The notes under the pieces were generated by a model. The model was not told the DNA's origin. It saw only the letters and a program-made list of their open reading frames with translations, and searched no databases. DNA of 64,000 nt from Corticium candelabrum (taxonomy: Eukaryota; Porifera; Homoscleromorpha; Homosclerophorida; Plakinidae): positions 12,467,985 through 12,531,984 of the forward strand of contig NC_085085.1 in NCBI RefSeq assembly GCF_963422355.1, in the 5' to 3' direction. Positions 24,603-34,924 of this stretch are shown one piece after another. Position 1 is the first letter of the stretch, and the number at the start of each line of letters is the position of its first letter. Made by a program: the position numbers and the translations under genes.

Positions 24603-27600
24603 CTAAAAACAATCAAAATGCAGTTTCAATATGGACTGTTGATTTTGATGTATGCAACATAACAAATCAAACAATTGCAAACGCTTGATTGCACTTCAGT
24701 TGACTACCATTTTATGCTTTTAACTGTGCCCTTTTGTATGAAATGTCTGACTAACAACAACAAACGCATCAAGTTCGATATTTACGGACAAGTCGTCCCG
24801 TCATTGCATTACTCAATGTACTAAATTTTGACACTTTGAATATTCTCAACCTGATGTTTGATATTTGAATTTTAGTTCAGTCCTTACGTGTACAATTGAT
24901 AAAATTCAAAAATTATTAGCTTGATACCTACAAGGGCTTATCAGTTTGAAAACAGTCGTTCTAAAGTAGCCCTTTGTAACACGCTGCATGCCTCTTCAAT
25001 ATTTAATTTCATATACATCGCCGCACATTCCCGGATCAGAAAACGTACTGGCCGACGCCATTTCTAGGAACCTAATGTCGCGTCTCTTGTCTCTGCAGCC
25101 TCATCTGGCATCGAATTCAGAGTCAATACTACCAGAACTCAAGAATCTGCTGAGGACGATCACCTCGACTGGACATCAGAGACTTGGAGACTTCGGTTTC
25201 TCGCCTGTTTGCCGCAGGTATAGCGAAGAGTACTGCAAAAACCTACCGAAGTGGTCAAATCCGTTTTCTAGACTTTTGTCGTCGGTCTGGTCTTCCAGCT
25301 AATGTGTTGTCGGAGGAAAGTTTCTGTCGCTTTGCGGCATCGCTGTATGAGGACCATCTAGCGCGTGGCACCATTAAATGTTATCTCTCGGCATTACGTC
25401 ACTTCCAGATTTCCGAAGGTCGCGGAGATTGGTTTGCCTCTCGGTTGCCTCGTTTGGAGTACCTCCTTCACGAAGTAAAGCGTGAGGGATCTCGTCAGCA
25501 GCGGCCCCGTCTTCCCATAACATCAGACATTCTCAAACTATAGCCCCGTCCCCAGACTCTCTCGCGCTAGTCTTGTCCGGTGCCCGTATGACAGTTCCAG
25601 GCGCCTGGAATTGTCATACGGGCACCGGACAAGACTAGCGCGAGAGAGCCTGGGGACGCGGCTGTACTCAAACTACATCTCTATTGGTCACCACGTGCAG
25701 ACCAATTTGACGTCGTAATGCTGTGGGCGTCATGCTGCCTAGGCTTCTGTGGGTCCTCAAAGCCGGCGAGTTTTACGGTAGACCCACTTGGAGATTTTGA
25801 TCCCGCCTCACATCTGACGCCGTCCGACATATACAGTATATCCATCGACTCCAGGCAAGGTCCACGCGTGGTCAGTGTGCGTATCAAACAGTCCAAGGCT
25901 GACCCTTTTCGCCGGGGAAGTACGATTCACCTCCGACGGACAGGCAATGCGCTTTGCCTCGTGGCAGCCGTCCTAGCGTAGCTCGCAGGAGCGCCCAACA
26001 TGCATGGACTGCTGTTCAGGTTCTGTGACGGTTCTCCACTCTCACGTCGTCGACTAGTGAACGAGTCACGGCAAGCTCTCTCCGCAATGGGATTTGACTG
26101 CAAACTCTACTCGGGTCACAGTTTTAGAATCGGAGCAGCGACTACAGCAGCCACCAGAGAATCTCAATAGTATGAGAAGTGGAGGACTCTACTTTCCGTG
26201 CACTTGGTCGCTGGCGCAGCGACGCCTACCACCTGTACGTAGAAGGCTGGACGCCAACGCCTTAGCAGAAGTAACTCTTATGCTAGCAGTTTGAGCAGAG
26301 TTACTTCAATACTTTGTGCGGTTTTGTGACTGTTTTCTCGGCGCATGCGCTGTCGGATATCAGCAAAAATATCTTCCGTTTCCCAGCGTCGCCCGCAATA
26401 AACGACACGCTCAGCGCGTACCGTCCGACGTCGGGAACGGGCAGTCTAAATTCGGCGGAGATACGATGCGCCGTTCCGGAGATATTCGCGTGCGAGCGGA
26501 AGCGAGTGCGATCGGCAGGAAATGGCGTCGTCGTGGGACAAGTCAGGAAGACGACCACAGTCTCACTTTCGACCCGAATGAATTCGGCGTGCGCGAGCCA
26601 AATTCGGCCGAGATCGGACTCGCCGTTTTTGAGAAACGCTCCAACAGACGGACACACAGACAGACAGACAGACAGACACCTCTGCTTTATATATATAGAT
26701 ATATGTACACACAAATCTCAAATTTCTCCTCCTCACGACCACGTTTCATGATAGGACCTACCTTAAAAAATCGTTTCCGTGTCCGACTACAGATGAGTCT
26801 AGGAACGATTCGTGCCAAGTGACCAAACGGCGGCAAAAACGCTTCATGAACTTTCGTCGCCCCATCCTTTTGTATTGTAGCTAGGGACTATGTGTACGTG
26901 ACAACCAAGAAATACCTTCAGAAGTTGAATGCCACCTACAGCCAACTATTCACACGTCAGTATGATCAATCCTTTACTACACTGTGCTGCATCTGTTGAT
27001 AATCAATGTTTGCTGATATCAATTTTTATGTCAGCAAATACCATACCACTTTCGTTACAACGGAACTGAGTGCATACCTAGACAGTACATTTCAATTGTC
27101 TTGATCACGATCGCAAAACGACAACTACCTATACCAGGCCTATGTACGTAATCTAAACTACTAGGAAGTTTGCATGTTTACTTCCATGACAGCTAGGGTT
27201 TCAACAAATACGTATTGTCTAGCTAGGACTCGGCGTTTTAGTAGACGGTCTGAAAACTCCGTTGGACGTGTTACTCACGAATGCGAGGCGCCTACGGATA
27301 CTGTACAACTACTAGTACTGGAGAATATTTGTGAAGTGGAGCTTGAGTCGACGGAGGTTAGCTCTTTGAGCCCCTCCTTCTGCTTGGGACGGAGTCTGGT
27401 CTGGAGAGCCCTGCCTCCACAAGCACCAAAGTGAAGAATATACGGGGCTTCGGCCGGGCTCCGCCCACTCGTCGCAGGTCTGGTCCAGTCAAGGTAAGGA
27501 GTCAAGCAGAAACTAGTTAGTAGCTACCAAACAAAGAGAGGTGGAGTCTCACGATGACATCACGTTCGTCTATTAGTCGGTAATGACACCACTTCTCGTC

Positions 27601-30600
27601 TATTGGTCTAATCGAGTAAATACGGTCTTTCGGTTATCGAACGACTATACACTTAGCCAGAAATCCGGGCCTCAGGTACTTATCATAGTTGCCAATCTAC
27701 TGCTGCAAGCTGTTATAGGTGACAAGCTGTTAATGGTGAAACAAATTAATTAATTAGGACATACATGGCCAACAAGAGATATGGCTGACTATCATAGACA
27801 TAGGCAATACAAATGCTGAATTACCTTCCAGAGACAGACGGATAGGTTTCAAACTGCCAGCTTCTGGCTCCTGTCCTAAATGTTGAGATGCACTCACACC
27901 AGGATCAGCAAAGTCGCATAGAACTACGTCATCTACATAACGGCAAACACGTCCATTTGTGTACTTAAACATTTCCTCTACATGGGCTTCAGTCTGTGCT
28001 GCTGATAGAACTGAATTGATGGATGTAATCCGTGGGTTCATGCAGTCATCCCTGTTCCGCTCAGCTGCAGAGAGCCGAACTTGATATAAACACTTTGCAG
28101 CAGCTAGACCTTGTCGCCTTAGTTGATTGAAGTCATCATAATGAAAAACGCGCATATCATGGTCCTCAACTTCGGTGACAATGTGCCTTTCTAGGCACCT
28201 AGCATGTGGACACAGATGACCACAACTGAATGTGAGATTTTCAAATTTTTGTTTTGAAATTTCAACAACAACATTAAACAGCCACGACATCAATTTCTTT
28301 TCATCTTTACAATCACTGAAATACAATGCACAAAACACTACTAATTAAATGACTCGGCCATGCTACCTACTGAACCATTTAACTTACCTCAGTTGGTGCT
28401 GCACAATAATCCGATTTGCCAATGGTTTGATAATAAAGCGAACGCGCAAGTTTTGGGCCATTAGACAAGCCCTCTTTGATAGAATAGGAAGCCGGTCACG
28501 CTTGAGACTCTGTTGCAACTCTGTCTGTTGCTGCATGTGAGTAAGAAGTCGCACAATGAGATGCAAATATAGCCAAGGAGGTAGAAAATCAGCAAAGTCA
28601 AAGTAGAATTCCTTTCCCCAATTGTGCAACAACGCATCAAGATCAGGATGGTCTTCTGGAAGTCGACAAGGTACAAGATATATCTCTGCATGCGTGTCTG
28701 TTATACGTTGGTCAGTTTGCTTCTGTTCAGATTCATCACGACTGGCTTCCAGTGTCACTTGTTTCATTTGTTCTGTTAGCTGCTTTGTATCAGGAGATAA
28801 AGAGATTTGCTTACAGATAAATCCTAGTGCTTGGAATAGAAGGCATAGTATGCGAACATCACTGTCAGAAAACTTATGAAGGTCATGCATGATGTGGTAC
28901 ATGAGCTTCTGTGTCAAAATTCCTTTCTTTTCAAGAATAAGCCAATCAGAACGATAACTTGACTTTCTCTTGCTTATGTTTGGTAATTTGACAAGAAGAG
29001 TCATCAGGTCAACAAGCCACTGTGGATTAGGAACTACAAACTCTTCAAGAGACTTTTTCATTTTTTCATCTAATCCTTGCATTGCAGCTAAAAACAAAAA
29101 AACGACACCTAAATAAATATAGCATGATAACAAAACATAAGGTGCATGTGTCAAGTTCACACAATGTGTTCTGACCCAAAGTAAGTTGTGTGAACTGCAT
29201 AGCCTATTATTGAAACATAAATCAAGACATACAAATATCTATTGGAAGACTTACCAGGTACAACAATAAGTCCAACATCATGGAAAAATGTACTCATTGT
29301 CTGGAATGGACCTTTACGCACATCAACATTGCATTGGGCTGCAATTTCTTTCATTTTGTCAAATGGTAACAAACACCGAGGTTCACTAGCTGAATGTTCC
29401 ATCTTGTCAAATAAAGATAGTTGGTGAAATTTCAAAATTTTTTCTTCAAATTGAAGCCATGACAAAGGAATATCTTCTTTCATGTAGCTTCTTGCTAAAG
29501 CTGCCTTTACTATAGCCTTTCGTAGCACACAAACATTTCTGTCTTGAAAGTCAGGAGAGGAATTCTCAACTCGAGCTAAAATTTCATCATTATCCTCGTC
29601 ATCCTCAACTGGGACATATTCAATGTGACAAGCAAACTCCTCTGATTTCTGATAGCATTTGTCAATTTGGTTTATTGCCATTTTCACACGATCTTCTGTT
29701 GCTTTCTCGCTATCCTTGTGAGTGCCAACAAAGAATAGTCGCACTGGCTCAGGTTCCAAAGAAGTATGAGCATGAACTGATGCAACCCACATATGAATAC
29801 GTTGCAAGTCTGCATCAGTAATTCCTCTCTCAGTCAACTTGGCGAGATTCAACACAATAAGATAGATAGCCCGTCTGGTGAGAAAGACGTGATGCATAGG
29901 CTCATACAGAGGTTGACCTGCAAAATCCCAAACACTTAGTTTGACTGTTTCATCATCCTGAGTGCCACTCAATTGCCAGTGCTTCTTCAATTTCGGCATT
30001 GGCAATTCACTAAAGTCATGCTGCAATGGTTCTGGTTCAGCTCTTCTCCTTCTTCGTATCTTCCTTTTCTTGGTTACAGGAACCTCATCATTATGTTGTT
30101 GAGGCTCATCAGAAAAACGCACTCGATTACTCTTGTGTGGTTGTGGCCTCTCTACTGAAGGGTAGCGTCTGTCATCTTTTGCAATTCTACGTTGAGTCAC
30201 ATAACTTTCTTGTGCAGACCCTTTCATCAAAGCAGCTGGTGGTACTGCAAATCGTGGTACAGTTTTTACATCAGCTAACGTTGATGGTCTTCCTTGTGCT
30301 TGTGTTTCTGTTCTTGTTACAGTATGACTTGCCTCTAATCTGCTTGCTGACTTCTGATCATCACCTTGTAAACGAAATTCCTCTATCAGTACACGAGAAC
30401 GTGGTTTAGAAGAAGCAATATCATCTTGCTTGACACGTTTTACAATTTCCTGAGCTAGTTTGTCATTGAAATCTGAGTGAGGCACATCCATCACCTTCCA
30501 CACAGTATCACTGACTGGTTCTACATCAGGAGTGCTGATTAGCCTCGTGTCAATGCCCTCGGTACAAGCCAGATCATCTATAAATTCCTGACCAGTAAGA

Positions 30601-33345
30601 TATCGAAAGAGAGAAGTTTTGCCAACACGAGCATCTCCTAGCAGCATAAGCTTGATTCTGTGTGGCTTGGTTTTCCCATCTCGTAAAGCTGCTCTAAAAT
30701 GGCGAATAGCTGCTTTTCCTCGAGATCGAATTTCTGGAGGAACTAAAACCATTGAAAATCAAACAAATTCACAACAATATTCATAAACATAACATACTTT
30801 CAGACATCACTTCTGCCGCAGTAAAACCATTCTAAGCATAAGTAACAAAACAAATGTTGATTTAAAAGTTAAACAATAATGCACAGATCACACTAAATGA
30901 TATTACAGCATTTCTGATAGACAAATCTGCTCCTGAGTTGCAGATCTTCTCACACACAGATTCATGACCTTTCTCCTTGGCAAGATGCAGAGGAGTGTTT
31001 TTATCCTGAATCAAATAGCTTGCTACACACAATTACTTAACATTAATAAAATCACTTACGATGTTTTGAACATTCACAGTCGCTTTGTTTGCAATGAGAA
31101 CATCAACAACGTCCTCTTTATTGTACAAAGCTGCCCAGTGAAGAGGTCTGTAGCCATTCTTTCAATAAAGAATCAAAATATTAGTTCCCAATCCCTTGCT
31201 TAATTAAGTAAAAATTCACTATTTTATAAGAAAAAAATCCAAGCATGACAAGTACGAGTTGAGACTAACAAAACTACTGTACTCCTGCAAATAGAGCTCC
31301 ATAAGTTATATTTTTCAGTCCTCTGGCCAGAGAGGCATTATTTAACTAAGCACAAGGCTCTGACATTCTCTTGCTCACATTTGACATAATGTACATCTCA
31401 AGTTTATTCAATGTCAATTGCACTAACATCACAGCTCTCTTAGCCTGTGGCATGTATCCTTGCTCATCGTCAGGTAGCATAGTGCACGTATTGTTCAGTT
31501 CCATTATTTCGTCCTTGAGTTTGTCATGTCCTTGAAGACAAGGTCAAATGATTAGTACTCCAAGGGACTTTAATCATGCAAGCATGGGATTATATTATTT
31601 AGATTGACAGTCTCCATTAGCTTCTATTCTCAAGCATGAGGTGCAACTAGAGCTCTATTGTCAAAAAATTGGTATTATAATAAACAATGTAAATTCACGA
31701 AAAACTCAAGCATATCCTACTTACTTTGGCAACTGAATCAACATTTGCTTTTTGTCTGATGAGATATTGTGCAATTTGTTGAAATCCAAGCTTGCTGGCA
31801 ATGTGAAGTGGTGTGTACTTATTCTAACATTTAGTAAAACAACATCAATCAACTAGCCAGTCTACATACTTACAAAGCATTACACAGTTGATGAATTTAC
31901 CTCTCCACAATCTGGCTCATCAACAGGCACTTTCCACTTTTCAACAAGCCATTGCACTATGTCAAGATGGCCACCATTCATACCATTCACAGCACAAAAG
32001 AGAGGAGTCCATCCATGCTAAAGAACAATTGTGGGTTTGCTGTTAGTAGCCATGAATAGACTGTGCCTACCTTAGTGCTTGCAAGCAACATTTCGTTTTG
32101 ACGCTCGCTGTCTGCTGCCTCCAAAAGAGCTTGGCAGCTAGGCAGACTGCCAACTTTGCAAGCCAGATGCAAAGCCAACCAACCTTCCTACGTAAGGAAA
32201 TCTCATCTTGCCAATTGCAACATGCAACAAACTTCTAACTGCACTGTCAATTCATATCAGACCTCAGTAGCAACAAAAATATCAGCCTTGCATTCGATAA
32301 GAAATTTCAACACATCTACTTTCTGGCTATTCACGGCACAGTGGATAGGTGTCCATCCCTAGAACAGATAAAAGAAACAAGATTTATAATTTAGTTAATG
32401 ATGCAGATGTGTTTGTTTGCATTATTGCTGGCTAATGAATAGTGCTGCACCAGACGACAACTGCCATAATATCAAGAGACACCCTACTAATTCATTGTAC
32501 TATCCCTAGTCGCTTCAATGCCTCAAGTAATGAAGTTTCTAAACAGACCAAGATCTATTTGCCAGTAATTTGCAACCCAAAAGCATGTGCAGTTGCATTA
32601 AATAACTATAATATAAATGTTAATGGCCACATTAAAATCTACCCTTAGAACTTAATTAATTCATATCAGAATGTCTACTTCCTCTTACCAAACCAACATT
32701 CAAACAATTAATAAAGTTAATTTAATTTAAATAAGAGTGAAATTAAAAAAAACAATTAATAAATTTGAAATGCAAGATTTAATTAAGTAGTAACATTACT
32801 GAATTTCACCTTTAGAGTTTGTGCGTTAATGTCCAGCCGGCGTGTTTCAATAATCATCTTGACCATTTCTACTGTTCCACTAGACGCTGCTGAATGCAAG
32901 ACAGAGTTGTGTTCCTGTCAATTAAATCACATATAGCTAACCTAGGTAGAACATCTTGCATTTTAAGAACTTACTCTCGTTAGCAGAGTAGGATCTGCAC
33001 CCTTCTCTAGTAGCAGCTGTATGAACTCAGGACTAGGACACTTGGTAGCCCAATGGAGGGCGGTCCAACCACCTTTCGCTTTCACGTTCAACCATGAGAG
33101 TTTCGGAAAACTCAAAATCATTTTTAATCCAGGCAGATCTGCCGCTAGCACTGCCTCATGCAATGGTGTCTATAACAAACGTACGTAGTATACTACAAAT
33201 GCATCACCTACGTGGACGACTCTCCACTGATTACTTTGCCTCCCTTGAACTTGACACGTTTCAAAGGCAAGTGCGGCATGTCGGATTCATCTTCTACTGT
33301 AGAATGCAGACTATCTGCTTCAGTATCATTTGATGAATCATCCAT
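24295..33345 (-). CDS. Copy 3: ankyrin–Roc–COR–Death protein with a different Death exon
   Basis: Exons: 33235-33345, 32975-33169, 32810-32914, 32263-32358, 32071-32187, 31901-32017, 31725-31823, 31060-31158, 30907-31005, 30798-30831, 29255-30742, 28388-29087, 27825-28315, 24295-24602. They sum to 4059 nt, an exact frame giving 1352 aa. Roc motifs (GDARVGKTS, DFAGQ, THKD) are intact. It lacks six residues in the Roc insertion and four in COR relative to copy 2. The last intron (24603-27824) is 3.2 kb and holds a DIRS-type element and repeat R3. The Death exon fits in phase (GCT junction) but is unlike that of copies 1 and 2. The link to this exon is inferred from phase, order and domain type; the other 13 exons are secure by similarity. 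Confidence 0.8.
24985..26290 (+). mobile_element. DIRS-type tyrosine-recombinase retroelement, degraded
   Basis: Frame 24988 ends an RNase H-like domain (HIPGSENVLADAISRN). The overlapping frame from 25184 begins a tyrosine recombinase (AAGIAKSTAKTYRSGQIRF, GTIKCYLSALRHFQ). After a palindromic insertion the recombinase resumes (FTVDPLGDFDPASHLTPSDI, VRIKQSKADPF, RRTGNALCLVAAVLA). It reaches the catalytic GHSFRIGAATTAA and, in a shifted frame, the SDAYHLY tyrosine region. Stop codons and frameshifts show it is inactive. It lies inside the last intron of copy 3, in antisense orientation. Confidence 0.8.
25541..25666. mobile_element. Palindromic insertion with a 9-bp target duplication
   Basis: Two 61-bp arms (25542-25602 and 25603-25663) form an almost perfect palindrome with no loop, centred on CCAGGCGCCTGG. 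CTCAAACTA flanks it at 25532-25540 and 25667-25675. It interrupts the recombinase frame of the DIRS element, so it inserted later. It is a fold-back type MITE; the family is not recognised. Confidence 0.85.
26325..26702 (+). repeat. GC-rich dispersed repeat, copy R3
   Basis: Closest to R2: AAACGACACGCTCAGCG, TACCGTCCGACGTCGGGAAC, GCAGTCTAAATTCGG, GAGATCGGACTCGCCG. It ends in (ACAG)n followed by CACCTCTGCTTTATATA. All three copies share this end, so the right boundary is real. Confidence 0.65.
26703..27824. other. Rest of the last intron of copy 3
   Basis: Unclassified sequence. A GC-rich stretch lies at 27350-27480 with GGGGCTTCGGCCGGGCTCCGCCC. No exon recognised. Confidence 0.4.
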
Positions 33346-33357
33346 TTCCAAACGCGT

Positions 33358-33363
33358 CACGTG
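33358..33363. promoter_or_regulatory. E-box CACGTG upstream of the copy 3 start
   Basis: Same position relative to the ATG (33345) as in copy 2. Confidence 0.35.
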
Positions 33364-33504
33364 GATGCAGTAATTGCTGCTAATTGGCGCATACGGAAGT
33401 CAAATAACAACTTTTATCTCTAGCAAACGGCATAAGCGCTCGATATGTATTTGAACATCTAGCTGTACCTATTAGCCAGAGCTGTACCTAGTAGCCTGAT
33501 TACT

Positions 33505-34105
33505 TAAGTCCGTTCACGCATTAGATGGACTGATGAATCCAGCGCGTAGCAGGAGTATAGTATGGGTTTCCGAGGTCTAATTAATATCGATGGACAGCTC
33601 TTGAAGAGCTTAATTCAATTATAATAATCATATATTTCTTGCTATGAACAGAAGACCAGCATAAGCAACTTCCGGAATTGTAATAAGTTAGCGGGTGGAG
33701 ACAAGCTTAATCAGATCAATCTAGAGACAATCCCCCCAGTGAGATAACTCTTTATCAAACTAAGAAGGGGTGTAACAAAATACTAATGACACAAACAATT
33801 AGAAACTCGTATAAGGTACAAGCAAGCATTTATTGATTTCCTGTGGCTTGCATTTGATCTTCGTCATAGCTCTCTGTGGAATCAGACTCACCAGCATCTG
33901 ACTCTTCGTTAGGGTTTACTTCAATCACCATATCTAGTGGTTTGCGTCCTTGTGACAACACACGCTAAGAATGCAATCAGTATACGATAGCGTCTTATAC
34001 AAACATAACATCCGGCTTTCTTGATAATCTGTTTAGCTAAGGTCCAACCCTCAGGCACGAGTCCATCTAATTCGTGAACAGACTTTAGCATTCCACATAA
34101 ATACT
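33505..34105. mobile_element. Insertion unique to the copy 3 promoter flank
   Basis: Absent from the matching copy 2 flank, which passes directly from GCCTGATTA to the CCCGCC stem-loop. It contains the minus-strand coding fragment at 33830-34100 and GTTCACG...TTAGATGGACT motifs at both sides (33510 and, inverted, 34070). This suggests a mobile or captured segment; ends are not precisely fixed. Confidence 0.45.
33830..34100 (-). pseudogene. Unrecognised coding fragment in the insertion
   Basis: Exon-like 33830-33964 follows an acceptor CTTAG and encodes RVLSQGRKPLDMVIEVNP, then an acidic tail (EESDAGESDSTES) to a TAA stop. Upstream, about 34005-34100 encodes LKSVHELDGLVPEGWTLAKQ. This looks like the acidic C-terminal end of a protein, possibly a transposase or a captured host exon. 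I do not recognise the family. Confidence 0.3.
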
Positions 34106-34924
34106 AATAAACCCCGCCCTTGCCGGATGTTGAAGGCGGGACTCTTGCAATGATGCTATGCCTGTACAAGTATCATGTGTGGATAACACCGTCATACGCC
34201 ACGTCCAGGAAAGTAACTTCTGAAAGGGTATTTCAAGGTTAGCCTAATAAATATATTGTGCATAACAATTTGTCATTTAGTACAGTGTCTGTCTTGTCCT
34301 AAGTATTTGTTAGAAAAATCATGACAAATGGTAAGACACAAATTTTTGTTAACTAGTTAATTTATTAGTTCACTAATTTAACATGCCAAATTAAAAGTGG
34401 ACGAAACAGATACACCATTTGCACATACAACAGTGACCGACCATAAAAACAAACCCAGCTCCGTAGCATAACCCAGCTCTCACATAAATTAAAACAATAG
34501 CCTGTGTGAACAGGTAGCCATTCACTGTGTTTAGACATAACTTTAGTCTTCTGTCAGGGATGCATTTCACAGTGAAGTCTTAACAAAAACCATGAACAAA
34601 GTACACAATCATGTAACAGACAAACCAATGTCTTTGTTTCCTAGTATGCAAAGACAGAGCAATAAGCTTGATCTACCATAAACTCTACAATTAATTTAGC
34701 AGCAAAATACTGTTTCATAAGCTCATGATAATCAACCTGTCAACACTCACTTCTTGGTTAGAAACTGAAACATTGTGTGTATGTCAATATAAGTTTGCCT
34801 GACTCACAATCGACAAACTGACGAGGCAAGTTCTCGACTTCGTAATAAAAGTATAGACACTTAAAGCACTCAACTCTCCTCTCTCTTTCTTCAAATTGAT
34901 GACCAGATCCAATCTCACATGCAA

